Positions 8,469 through 16,752 of a DNA stretch of 64,000 nt are shown piece by piece; position 1 is the stretch's first letter, and the number at the start of each line of letters is the position of its first letter. Source of the stretch: Calditrichia bacterium (GTDB lineage Bacteria; Calditrichota; Calditrichia; RBG-13-44-9; J075); NCBI GenBank assembly GCA_028284905.1, contig JANQQU010000082.1:62001-126000 (forward strand). The letters run 5' to 3'. Both the position numbers and the translations under genes were made by a program. Below the pieces are notes generated by a model. That model searched no databases and was not told where the DNA came from. It was given only the letters and a program-made list of their open reading frames with translations.

Positions 8469-9299
8469 ATGATCGAGCATAAAGACATTCGGCCGGCAGG
8501 CGCTGCAGGCGTGCTTTATCCTGCAGACCGGCTCATTCTGGAACGGGATATCAGTCTGCTTTTAGAAAACTCCCCCCTCTATTCTTTTCCCAGTCCCATA
8601 CGCGGTATGTTAGTGCCGCATGCAGCACTGGAATTTTCCGGTGGAGTGGCAGCGCGTGCCTATCGGCAAATTATCTGGAAGAAATATGACGTTACGGTCA
8701 TCCTCTCCGCCAGCTTTGGGGAAAGCTATGACTTTGCCTCTATCTATCCCGGAAATGCTATGCAAACACCGTTGGGCGAAATTGCTATTCAGCAGGAAAT
8801 TGCCGGAGAGTTAGTTCATTTTGTATCAAAAATCCGCTATTCGGATCTCGGCTATGCCTCGAACGAACATGGCGTCGAAGTGCATCTCCCATTTCTGAAA
8901 TGGATGCAATACACCTCCCCGGTCTTGCCGATCATGATGGGCACGCAAAGTGCCGAGATGATCGAAACAATTATTCAGGCCTTGTCGATTGTGCTGGCGA
9001 ATCGCAATTACCTGATTATTGCCAGTGCCAATCTCTCTCAGCACCGCCCGGAAGAAGAAGCCCGCATGCTCGATTACGCCGCAACCGATTGCATCAAAAA
9101 ATTCTCCCCGGAACGATTATGGGAAGACATCCAGAATGACCGCTGTGAAATGAGCGGCTACGGCCCGGCCATCGCCATGATGAAAACTGTGCGGAAAGGC
9201 GGCGCTAAAAACTCCCGGTTTCTCCTTTATCGTAATTCCGGCGATATTAATGGGAGTAAGGAGAAGGTTGTTGGGTATGCTTCCGGGGTTTTTTATTAA
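8469..9299 (+). CDS. MEMO1-family protein (AmmeMemoRadiSam system protein B-like)
   Basis: 276 aa. The MEMO family has a fold related to class III extradiol dioxygenases and often occurs with AMMECR1 and a radical SAM partner; neither partner is nearby here. Visible marks: the RPAGAAGVLYPAD opening, GMLVPHAALEFSGGVAARAY (first metal-site histidine), VILSASFGES, NEHGVEVHLPFLKW (second conserved histidine), and VLPIMMG. The ATG at 8469 follows AGAAGGA with 9 bases between. The final segment (SGYGPAIAMM, then VVGYASGVFY) is standard. The biochemical role of bacterial members is unsettled. Confidence 0.85.
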   Translation: MIEHKDIRPAGAAGVLYPADRLILERDISLLLENSPLYSFPSPIRGMLVPHAALEFSGGVAARAYRQIIWKKYDVTVILSASFGESYDFASIYPGNAMQTPLGEIAIQQEIAGELVHFVSKIRYSDLGYASNEHGVEVHLPFLKWMQYTSPVLPIMMGTQSAEMIETIIQALSIVLANRNYLIIASANLSQHRPEEEARMLDYAATDCIKKFSPERLWEDIQNDRCEMSGYGPAIAMMKTVRKGGAKNSRFLLYRNSGDINGSKEKVVGYASGVFY

Positions 9300-9316
9300 C
9301 GCATTAGTCGCCGGAG

Positions 9317-9442
9317 AATGCCTTTGGCAATCTCTGGCTGGGTTGTGTAATGCCTTCGGCATATAACGTAGAATGATAAATGGATTCTACATAATGCCCT
9401 TGGCAATCTCTGGCTGGGTTGTGTAATGCCTTCGGCATATAA
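9317..9442. repeat. Two 50-bp direct repeats, 76 bp apart, in a 301-bp gap
   Basis: Copies at 9317-9366 and 9393-9442 differ at one base. Each ends in a mini-hairpin ATGCC-TTC-GGCAT. Between them lies a 7-bp inverted repeat GTAGAAT/ATTCTAC. The rest of 9300-9600 shows no gene. It looks like a REP-type intergenic repeat; a related ACGCC-TTC-GGCGT hairpin occurs at 41841-41853. Confidence 0.8.
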
Positions 9443-9600
9443 TGAAGAGCGATCAACAAATACTACGGCAACATTTCCTGCGAATCCACGCCCCCCTCTT
9501 GCTAAAATCCTTTTAAATGTATATCTTCACAAGTTCCCATATGTTCAACTGTTTAGTTAACCTGTAAATCGAAGATTACAAGCAACAAAGGAATTATTAT

Positions 9601-10983
9601 ATGAGCGCGCAAAGAGGTGAATTTGGCTCCAGACTGGGTTTTGTACTCGCCGCGGCGGGATCAGCTGTTGGTCTGGGAAATATTTGGAAATTTCCTTATG
9701 AAGTAGGCAATGGTGGCGGGGCAGCATTTGTGGTGCTCTATCTCTTCTTTTGCTTTTTGCTCTGCTTTCCGGTGATGGTCGCGGAAATCAGCATCGGCCG
9801 AAAAACGAATCGTAATCCCGCCGGCGCTTTTGAAGCCCTCGGCTATAAAAAATGGTCGATTGTTGGTAAACTGGGGATTTTTTGCGGCGTGCTTATTCTC
9901 TCCTATTACAATGTTGTCGCCGGCTGGGCGTTCGGTTATTTCTTCGAAATGGTCAGCGGTAATTTTGCCATTGCCGAAAACTTTGGCGCCTATGTCTCCG
10001 ATGTTACCAAAGTCGGTTTATATGGCTTAATATTCATGAGTGTTACCGCATTTATCGTTTCCGGCGGCGTGCAGCAAGGGATCGAAAAAGCGGCAAAGAT
10101 TCTCATGCCGTCACTGCTAACCATTATATTCTTCCTGGTTATTTATGCCATGACGCTTCCCAACGCGATGGAGGGCCTGAAATTCTATTTGGTCCCGGAT
10201 TTTAGTAAGATGAATCTGCAGGTCATTTACGGTGCCCTGGGGCAGGCATTTTTCTCCCTCTCTCTCGGGATGGGCGCATTAATCACCTATGGCAGTTATG
10301 TTTCCAAGAAAGAAAACATTGTGCAATCCGCAGCCTTGATTACCCTGACAGATGTCGGTATTGCGGTTGTCGCCGGTTTGATGATTTTCCCCTTTGTATT
10401 TTACCAGGGACTTGGCCCACAGCAAGGTCCCGGACTGGTATTCGTTGCTTTACCGGGCGTTTTCGAAACGCTTGGCCCGGTCCTTGGGGTAGTTATCGGT
10501 TCTCTCTTTTTTATGCTGCTTTCTTTTGCGGCTTTAACCTCAACGGTATCGCTATTGGAAGTGCCGGTTTCCTATCTTGTCGACGAAAAAAATATGGCCC
10601 GTAAAAAAGCAGTATGGTTAACTGCAGGGGTAATCTTCCTCGTTGGTATTCCCTCCCTGCTTGCGAATGGCGCTTCAGATTTCTTCTCCCAATTTACCGG
10701 GTTCCTCGGTTCGGATACACCAACTGATTTTATGACCCTGGTTGGATACATCGCCAACGACTCCTTCCTCCCACTCGGGGGTCTGTTGATCTCTGTCTTC
10801 GCAGCTTACATCTGGAAGAAGGAAAACCTTAGCAAAGAAATTTCGATCGGCTATGAAGGGTATGAAGGTTCCTTCGTACAAACTTTTATCAACTTTGTTA
10901 TCAGTTATCTTGCGCCGGTTGTTCTGGGGATTGTCGCGCTGTTAACTATTCTCAACCGCTTCCTCGGTATCACCTTGATCTAA
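9601..10983 (+). CDS. Na+-dependent transporter, neurotransmitter:sodium symporter (SNF/NSS) family
   Basis: 460 aa integral inner-membrane protein with about 11-12 hydrophobic segments. Bacterial NSS members (LeuT, MhsT, TnaT) import amino acids with Na+. The N-terminal signature GFVLAAAGSAVGLGNIWKFPY forms the broken helix 1 that binds Na+ and substrate. PVMVAEISIGRKTNRNP and AFFSLSLGMGALITYGSY (helix 6 region) are also diagnostic. The substrate cannot be read, but an amino acid fits the neighbouring kynurenine and glutamate enzymes. A terminator follows at 11077. Confidence 0.93.
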   Translation: MSAQRGEFGSRLGFVLAAAGSAVGLGNIWKFPYEVGNGGGAAFVVLYLFFCFLLCFPVMVAEISIGRKTNRNPAGAFEALGYKKWSIVGKLGIFCGVLILSYYNVVAGWAFGYFFEMVSGNFAIAENFGAYVSDVTKVGLYGLIFMSVTAFIVSGGVQQGIEKAAKILMPSLLTIIFFLVIYAMTLPNAMEGLKFYLVPDFSKMNLQVIYGALGQAFFSLSLGMGALITYGSYVSKKENIVQSAALITLTDVGIAVVAGLMIFPFVFYQGLGPQQGPGLVFVALPGVFETLGPVLGVVIGSLFFMLLSFAALTSTVSLLEVPVSYLVDEKNMARKKAVWLTAGVIFLVGIPSLLANGASDFFSQFTGFLGSDTPTDFMTLVGYIANDSFLPLGGLLISVFAAYIWKKENLSKEISIGYEGYEGSFVQTFINFVISYLAPVVLGIVALLTILNRFLGITLI

Positions 10984-11076
10984 AGGAAGCAGCGCCCCGG
11001 GCATCTTTGGAATAAATTTTTATTTCGTTGAAATTTACAACTCAGCGATTATAAATTGGTGGCTCGACGAAAGTTG

Positions 11077-11112
11077 AAGGCATGCCGGTCATTGGCATGC
11101 CTTTATTTTTTC
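11077..11112 (+). terminator. Rho-independent terminator of the NSS transporter
   Basis: 10-bp perfect stem AAGGCATGCC/GGCATGCCTT, 7-base loop, followed by TATTTTTTC. It lies 93 bases after the transporter stop and just before the thioesterase gene. Confidence 0.85.
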
Positions 11113-11132
11113 GAAAATGCAAGGGGTAGTAT

Positions 11133-11618
11133 ATGACACCGAGAAAATCCGAGATCGTTCGCAGTTGGGAGCTGGTCTTTCCGAACGACACCAATCCACA
11201 CGGCACAATGTTTGGCGGTAAAATGATGGCGATAATGGATAAAATCGCCTCGATTGCCGCTGCCCGCTATTCTGAGCGTAGTGTTGTTACTGCCTCGACG
11301 GAATCAATTATTTTTAAGCGCCCGGTTCGGGTGGGAGATCGCATTAACATCCAGGCGCGGGTTGTCTGGGTGGGACGCAGTTCCATGGTCGTTAAAGTTG
11401 ATGTTTTTTCCGAGAGCCCCCTTTCCTGCCAGCAGGTACATTGCACCACAGCCCGTTTTAATTTTGTCGCACTGGATGAAAACGATCACCCTACCCCGGT
11501 GCCGCCCTTGCTCGTCGAAACAGATGAAGAAAAGCAGGAATATGAACTGGCGGAGTTTGTTATTAACCAGGCGCTGGAAAGGAAAAAAAAGGCGTTGGCG
11601 AATAAGCGAACAACGTAG
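11133..11618 (+). CDS. Acyl-CoA thioesterase, hotdog fold (YciA/BACH type)
   Basis: 161 aa single hotdog domain. It hydrolyses acyl-CoA to free acid and CoA; the chain-length preference is not readable. Motifs: NPHGTMFGGKMMAIMDKIASIAAARYS, with the conserved HG and the catalytic aspartate in the following helix, then VTASTESIIFKRPVRVGDRI and TTARFNFVALDEN. The C-terminal charged helix (EEKQEYELAEFVINQALERKKK) is typical of this subfamily. A GGGGTAG-like ribosome site precedes ATG 11133. Confidence 0.9.
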   Translation: MTPRKSEIVRSWELVFPNDTNPHGTMFGGKMMAIMDKIASIAAARYSERSVVTASTESIIFKRPVRVGDRINIQARVVWVGRSSMVVKVDVFSESPLSCQQVHCTTARFNFVALDENDHPTPVPPLLVETDEEKQEYELAEFVINQALERKKKALANKRTT

Positions 11619-11630
11619 CGATGAATTAAA

Positions 11631-11746
11631 TATCCAATGGCCAATATTCAATTTTGAATGTAGAAGTATGGGCAGGTGATTGTTTGGAGGATTTACCGTT
11701 TTTCACTTCGACATTGGACATTTTAAATTGAACATTGGACATTCAA
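11631..11746. repeat. Heptameric repeat, ACATTGG type, with inverted halves
   Basis: 11711-11746 reads as consecutive 7-mers (ACATTGG, ACATTTT, AAATTGA, ACATTGG, ACATTCA). 11631-11660 carries similar words in the opposite orientation (TATCCAATGGCCAATATTCA), so the pair can fold back. The rest of 11619-11800 shows no gene. Confidence 0.65.
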
Positions 11747-11800
11747 ATTTTTTGATAAATAAAAGGTAGCAGACAACACCTTGGGGTAGTGGCCAAACGC

Positions 11801-11830
11801 TTGTCGAAAACCTGTAAATAATTTTAGAAT
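11801..11830 (+). promoter_or_regulatory. Possible promoter of the glutamate dehydrogenase gene
   Basis: TTGTCG, 18-base spacer, TAGAAT, 36 bases before the gdhA start. The -35 is imperfect. Confidence 0.35.
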
Positions 11831-11866
11831 TGGATTATTCATTCGTTAAGCGGAAAGGATATGGAG

Positions 11867-13156
11867 ATGAAGGATAGTGGGTTTAATCCTTTCGAAATGG
11901 CGCAAAGTCAGTTCGATAATGTTGCAGATATTCTGGATCTCAATGATGGTACCAGAGAATTGTTAAGAAATCCCATGCGGGAATATCATTTTAATATACC
12001 GGTGAAGATGGACGACGGTAGCACGAAAGTCTTTCGCGGCTTCCGGGTTCAGCATAACGATGCGCGGGGCCCCGGCAAGGGTGGCATTCGTTTTCACCCG
12101 CAGGAAACCGTAGATACAGTACGGGCCTTATCCATGTGGATGACCTGGAAATGTGCCGTGGTAGATATTCCGCTCGGTGGTAGCAAGGGTGGGGTCATTT
12201 GCGACCCGCATAACCTTAGCGCCCGAGAGCAGGAGCAGATTTGCCGCGGGTGGGTTCGGCAGATTGCCCGGGATGTTGGCCCTTTTGCAGACGTGCCGGC
12301 ACCGGATGTGATGACCAATGCCCAGCACATGCTTTGGATGCTCGATGAATTCGAAGCGATTGCCGGCGGCCGTTTCCCCGGGTTCATTACCGGCAAACCG
12401 GTCGGCATGGGCGGCTCCCTCGGCCGCAAAGAGGCCACCGGATACGGCGTTATGTACACCGTTCGCGAAGCGTTGAAGGAATTAGATCTCGCCCCGGAAG
12501 ATACCACCGCCAGCGTGCAGGGATTTGGTAATGTTGCCCAGCATGCTATCGAAGCATTTCACCTGATGGGTGGGAAAACCATCTGTGTATCCTGCTGGGA
12601 TCAACAGGATCAAACCGCTTATTCCTTCCGGAAAAACGATGGTATTGATCTGGATGAATTGAGAAATATGACCGACCATTTCGGAGGCATCGATAAAGAG
12701 AAAGCAAAAGCCGCTGGCTATGAAGTTATTCATGCTGACGACTGGCTAAAGCAGGAAGTTGATATTCTTGTGCCGGCCGCATTGGAAAATCAAATCAGCA
12801 AGGAAACCGTTTCCCGGATCAGTGAAAAAGTAAAAATCATTGCGGAAGGCGCTAACGGGCCGACCACGCCGGAAGCAGATGCCGTTATCAAGGATCGCGG
12901 TATTTTCATGATTCCGGACTTCCTCGCCAATGCCGGCGGCGTTACCTGTAGCTACTTTGAGCAGGTGCAGTGTAACATGAACTACTTCTGGGGTAAAGAA
13001 GAAGTGCTGGAGAAACTCGATATGAAAATGACCGATGCTTTCCATGCGGTTAGCGAAATGGCCCGGAAGTATAAGCTCTACATGCGGGATGCCGCTTACG
13101 TAATCGCAGTAAACCGGGTAGCGGAAGCCTGCCGGGATCGTGGCTGGGTTTCCTAA
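11867..13156 (+). CDS. gdhA: Glutamate dehydrogenase
   Basis: 429 aa. It interconverts glutamate and 2-oxoglutarate plus ammonia, linking amino-acid breakdown to the TCA cycle. The substrate domain shows GFRVQHNDARGPGKGGIRFHP with its glycine-rich loop and conserved lysines, then the family stretch WKCAVVDIPLGGSKGGV with the catalytic lysine region. DVPAPDVMTN and TGKPVGMGGSLGRKEATGYGV follow. The nucleotide-binding motif is VQGFGNVAQHA; an aspartate after the second strand (SCWD) may favour NAD+, which is a guess. AAAGGA sits 7 bases before ATG 11867; an in-frame ATG at 11861 lies only 1 base from it, the same arrangement as at kmo. Confidence 0.93.
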   Translation: MKDSGFNPFEMAQSQFDNVADILDLNDGTRELLRNPMREYHFNIPVKMDDGSTKVFRGFRVQHNDARGPGKGGIRFHPQETVDTVRALSMWMTWKCAVVDIPLGGSKGGVICDPHNLSAREQEQICRGWVRQIARDVGPFADVPAPDVMTNAQHMLWMLDEFEAIAGGRFPGFITGKPVGMGGSLGRKEATGYGVMYTVREALKELDLAPEDTTASVQGFGNVAQHAIEAFHLMGGKTICVSCWDQQDQTAYSFRKNDGIDLDELRNMTDHFGGIDKEKAKAAGYEVIHADDWLKQEVDILVPAALENQISKETVSRISEKVKIIAEGANGPTTPEADAVIKDRGIFMIPDFLANAGGVTCSYFEQVQCNMNYFWGKEEVLEKLDMKMTDAFHAVSEMARKYKLYMRDAAYVIAVNRVAEACRDRGWVS

Positions 13157-13196
13157 AAGTTGCTATTGAAACTATTGATGAATGATGCAGCACTTT

Positions 13197-13234
13197 TTGC
13201 CCATTTGTAGATTTGCAAATTTACAAATGGGCAA
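13197..13234. repeat. 38-bp near-perfect palindrome of the TTGCAAAT octamer family
   Basis: Octamers TTGCCCAT, TTGTAGAT, TTGCAAAT, TTACAAAT, then GGGCAA. The whole reads the same on both strands except for one base pair. It lies 40 bases after the gdhA stop. Related arrays lie at 21122-21159 and 36441-36512. The remaining bases to 13394 show only an AT-rich leader. Confidence 0.85.
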
Positions 13235-13394
13235 GCAAGACCTGATTTCACAGCATTATTGATATTTTAGTTTTACCTTTTACCAATATTTTTTTGCCGC
13301 ACTACATAAAAAATTTTTAGTGGGTTTGGCGGAAAAAGCAGTTCATATTCCCAAAAGGAAAACTGGAACTATTTAAAAATACAGAGGAAACATC

Positions 13395-16300
13395 ATGGGC
13401 GGTGGCAGCAGTCGCAGTAATAAGCTACTTGACAAACTGAAGGATCAGGAAAAAACGATCAACTGCCTCTTTGAGATTGAGGAGCTGATCAAAAACGCCG
13501 ATGATGAAGATATCCTCTTTCAGGATGTCATTCGGGCAATCCCCAAAGGCTGGCAATATCCGGACAAATGTCTGGTGAAAATTGTCTATGAAGATGATGT
13601 CTATTATTCGGATAATTTTCGGGAAACTCCCTGGGAAATTCGGGCTGGCATTTCCGTGCAGATAGAAACCGTCGGGATGATCCATGTCTATTACACCGAG
13701 CAACTACCGGTAGCCGACGAAGGTCCTTTTCTTAATCGTGAACGTAAACTGCTGAATACTATCGCCGATCGCCTCGGGCACTTCATTCTTCATCTGAGCA
13801 TGGGCCACATCATGAAGAAGAAGCAGGAGCCGGTGCCGCAGAAGAAGGCAGAGTGGTGGATTATTCTGGAATTGCTCGAACGCACCGATCCCAAACTCCT
13901 CCTGCGCATCTGCCGGAAAATGACCAATTTTCTCTGCTGGAGCGGTATTAAAGATGCCGAGCGCCTGCTCGAGTATTTTGCACCGACCTATGAGTCGACG
14001 GATGATCCTCAGGAAGAAGATATGAACCGCCCGAAGCAAAAGCGGGCAATGCAGTCGATAATGAGCATTACGGAAGAGATTTTCAAATTTGCCAGTACCC
14101 ACCTCAGCGAACAGGATATTCTCAACAATATTCAACGCTGGATGAAAGAAGATCGTTCGAATTTTCTTGCCAATATCCTGGAGAATCCTGGTTCTTCCCT
14201 GGCGAAAATTACCGATGCGATTGAACGTTATCACAATCTTTCCCCGGATCAGGGAGAACTGTCCGAGCCCCGGGAAAAAGGATTTCGGGTATCCCTCATT
14301 CGCCGTCTTTTGACCGATCAGGCGGATTTTATCGACATCGCTAAACGCTTCGTTTCCGTCAACGATTTCAATGATTTATTACGCCGGGTCATTTTTCCCG
14401 TGGGCAGCCAGGGGAAGCTCGGTGGGAAAAGCGCCGGACTCTTTCTCGCGACCCGCGTGTTAAAGCAAGCAGCGGAAAAGAATGATATGCTCCAAAATGT
14501 AAAGATGCCGAAAACCTGGTATTTAACTTCCGACGGCATTCTCTACTTTATGAAGTATAACAACCTTGAAGACGTTATGGAGCAGAAGTACAAGGAAATC
14601 TGGCAAATCCGCCAGGAATTTCCTTATGTGGAGCAAGTCTTCAAAAATTCTCCTTTTGCCCCGGAAATCATCAAGGGACTGTCCATGGCGCTGGACGATT
14701 TTGGCGATCGTCCATTAATCGTGCGCAGCTCCAGTTTGCTGGAGGATCGCTTCGGAACTGCCTTTGCCGGGAAATACAAAAGTCTTTTTATCGCCAACCA
14801 GGGCCCGAAAGAAAAACGGTTGGCGGAATTAACTGATGCCATCGCGGAAGTTTACGCCTCTATTTTTGGCCCGGACCCGATTGAATACCGTATGGAGCGC
14901 GGGCTGCAAGATTTCCATGAAGAGATGGGAATTATGATTCAGGAAGTGGTTGGGCAAAAGATCGGCGATTACTATCTGCCCGCCTTTGCCGGCGTTGCCT
15001 TTAGCCGCAACGAGTTCCGCTGGTCCGGCCGTATCAAGGTTTCCGATGGATTACTACGTCTCGTTCCCGGCCTCGGCACCCGGGCGGTCGATCGGGTCAG
15101 CGACGATTATCCGATAATGCTGGCCCCGGGCCAACCCGGTCTGCGCGTCAACATTACCGTGGATGAAAATGTCCGCTATTCTCCCTCTAAAATCGACGTT
15201 ATTAATTTACGCAACAACACTTTTGAAACAGTTGAGATCGAAGAACTCTTAAAGCATCATGGCCATGAATATGAAGGGATCAATTCGATTGTCTCCGTGC
15301 TAAAAGACGGCCTGTTGCGCCTGCCCGGTGGCCTCGGCCCGGATTTTGACAACGACAAACTGGTCGTTACCTTTGAAGGTTTAAATACCCGCACAGACTT
15401 CCTGAAACAGATACACGCAATATTAACCGAGCTGGAAGAGAAACTGGAAACGCCGGTAGATATCGAGTTTGCCCACGATGGTAAACAGTTCTACCTGCTG
15501 CAATGCCGGCCGCAAAGCTATAATTTGGATAACAAACCGGCGGAGATTCCAGGCGATATTCCTGACGATCGATTACTTTTTTCCGCCAACCGCTATATTT
15601 CCAACGGCACTGTGTCGAACATTAGTCACATTGTTTATGTCGATCCGCAGAGCTATAGCGAAATTGCTACCCGGGAAGATTTACTTTCCGTCGGGAGAGC
15701 AGTAAGCAAACTCAACCAGGTGCTCCCAAAGCGCAAATTCATTCTTATGGGACCGGGACGCTGGGGCAGCCGGGGCGATATTAAACTCGGTGTTAGCGTC
15801 ACCTACTCCGATATCAACAATACTGCAATGCTCATCGAGATTGCCCGGCAGAAAGGCAATTATACTCCGGATGTATCTTTCGGCACCCACTTCTTTCTGG
15901 ATTTGGTCGAGAGTCAGATTCGCTATCTCCCCTTGTATCCGGATAATGATGAAGTTGCTTTTAACGAAACGTTTTTCAGTGATTCCCCCAATTTGCTCGG
16001 CGAGCTTCTCCCGGCTTATGCCTATTTGTCCGATACAATTCGGGTGATCGATGTAAAAAAGATATCCGGTGATCTCAACCTGCAGATTTTAATGAATGGT
16101 GATCTGGATCGGGCCGTGGGAATGCTTGGCGCACCAATCCAGGTTGTGGAATCCGCTCCGACGGTAGCGAAGAAATCGATCGAGAAGCAGCCTCCCCCGG
16201 CAGACGACTGGCGCTGGCGATTGCAAATCAGCGAAAAGATTGCCGCCCACCTCGATCCGGAAGTCTTTGGCGTGGAGGCCTTTTACATTTACGGCAGCAC

Positions 16301-16613
16301 TAAAAATGCGACCGCGACCGCCGAAAGCGATATCAACATCCTCATCCATTTCAAGGGAAGCCCAATTCAGAAAAGCGCCCTGATTCACTGGCTGGATGGC
16401 TGGAGCCTGGCGCTGGATGAAATCAATTATTCCCGCACCGGGCACCGTCACGATGGTCTGCTCGATTACCGCCTGGTAACCGATGCGGATATCGAACGCG
16501 GCACCAATTATGCCGATAAGATTAATGCCGTTACCGATCGCGCTCGTCAATTAGCGGTTGGTACTTTCAAGGCAAATCAGGAAAAAGGAAATGCCACCCC
16601 TAAACTAAGCTAG
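13395..16613 (+). CDS. PEP/pyruvate-binding (PPDK N-terminal) protein fused to a nucleotidyltransferase domain
   Basis: 1072 aa. About residues 15-135 resemble a GAF-like sensory domain (LFEIEELIKNADDEDILFQDV, then ERKLLNTIADRLGHFI). About 333-710 form the ATP-grasp-like PEP-synthase/PPDK N-terminal domain (GKLGGKSAGLFLA, RSSSLLEDRFGTAFAGKYKS, IEFAHDGKQFYLLQCRPQS). About 765-890 is a conserved block with GPGRWGSRGDIKLGV. The last ~110 residues contain an NTase-like GS-x(9)-SDINILI motif (about 964-985), as in polymerase-beta-like nucleotidyltransferases. The phosphohistidine swivel domain and TIM-barrel of PPDK/PpsA are absent, so it is not a PEP synthase. A regulatory or nucleotide-transfer role is inference. 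The ATG at 13395 follows AGAGGAAACATC. Confidence 0.75.
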   Translation: MGGGSSRSNKLLDKLKDQEKTINCLFEIEELIKNADDEDILFQDVIRAIPKGWQYPDKCLVKIVYEDDVYYSDNFRETPWEIRAGISVQIETVGMIHVYYTEQLPVADEGPFLNRERKLLNTIADRLGHFILHLSMGHIMKKKQEPVPQKKAEWWIILELLERTDPKLLLRICRKMTNFLCWSGIKDAERLLEYFAPTYESTDDPQEEDMNRPKQKRAMQSIMSITEEIFKFASTHLSEQDILNNIQRWMKEDRSNFLANILENPGSSLAKITDAIERYHNLSPDQGELSEPREKGFRVSLIRRLLTDQADFIDIAKRFVSVNDFNDLLRRVIFPVGSQGKLGGKSAGLFLATRVLKQAAEKNDMLQNVKMPKTWYLTSDGILYFMKYNNLEDVMEQKYKEIWQIRQEFPYVEQVFKNSPFAPEIIKGLSMALDDFGDRPLIVRSSSLLEDRFGTAFAGKYKSLFIANQGPKEKRLAELTDAIAEVYASIFGPDPIEYRMERGLQDFHEEMGIMIQEVVGQKIGDYYLPAFAGVAFSRNEFRWSGRIKVSDGLLRLVPGLGTRAVDRVSDDYPIMLAPGQPGLRVNITVDENVRYSPSKIDVINLRNNTFETVEIEELLKHHGHEYEGINSIVSVLKDGLLRLPGGLGPDFDNDKLVVTFEGLNTRTDFLKQIHAILTELEEKLETPVDIEFAHDGKQFYLLQCRPQSYNLDNKPAEIPGDIPDDRLLFSANRYISNGTVSNISHIVYVDPQSYSEIATREDLLSVGRAVSKLNQVLPKRKFILMGPGRWGSRGDIKLGVSVTYSDINNTAMLIEIARQKGNYTPDVSFGTHFFLDLVESQIRYLPLYPDNDEVAFNETFFSDSPNLLGELLPAYAYLSDTIRVIDVKKISGDLNLQILMNGDLDRAVGMLGAPIQVVESAPTVAKKSIEKQPPPADDWRWRLQISEKIAAHLDPEVFGVEAFYIYGSTKNATATAESDINILIHFKGSPIQKSALIHWLDGWSLALDEINYSRTGHRHDGLLDYRLVTDADIERGTNYADKINAVTDRARQLAVGTFKANQEKGNATPKLS

Positions 16614-16718
16614 GGAACAATATTTTGCCGTATCAGGGGCCAGCTGTTCCTATTTGTAATTGTATTAAACGACCGCTCAAATTGACTGATGAATTTTAGG
16701 GATTTCGCAAAAAAACCT

Positions 16719-16739
16719 TACCGTCTCTTGAGATCGGTA
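16719..16739. promoter_or_regulatory. Inverted repeat before the AraC-type gene, possible operator
   Basis: TACCG-t-CTC-tt-GAG-at-CGGTA, 13 bases before ATG 16753. It could be a regulator site or a leader hairpin; no further support is visible. Confidence 0.3.
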
Positions 16740-16752
16740 TTTTTAGGTGATT

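Noticed and set aside
9317-9442. CRISPR remnant
   Set aside because: Only two 50-bp copies, with a hairpin between them and no cas genes.
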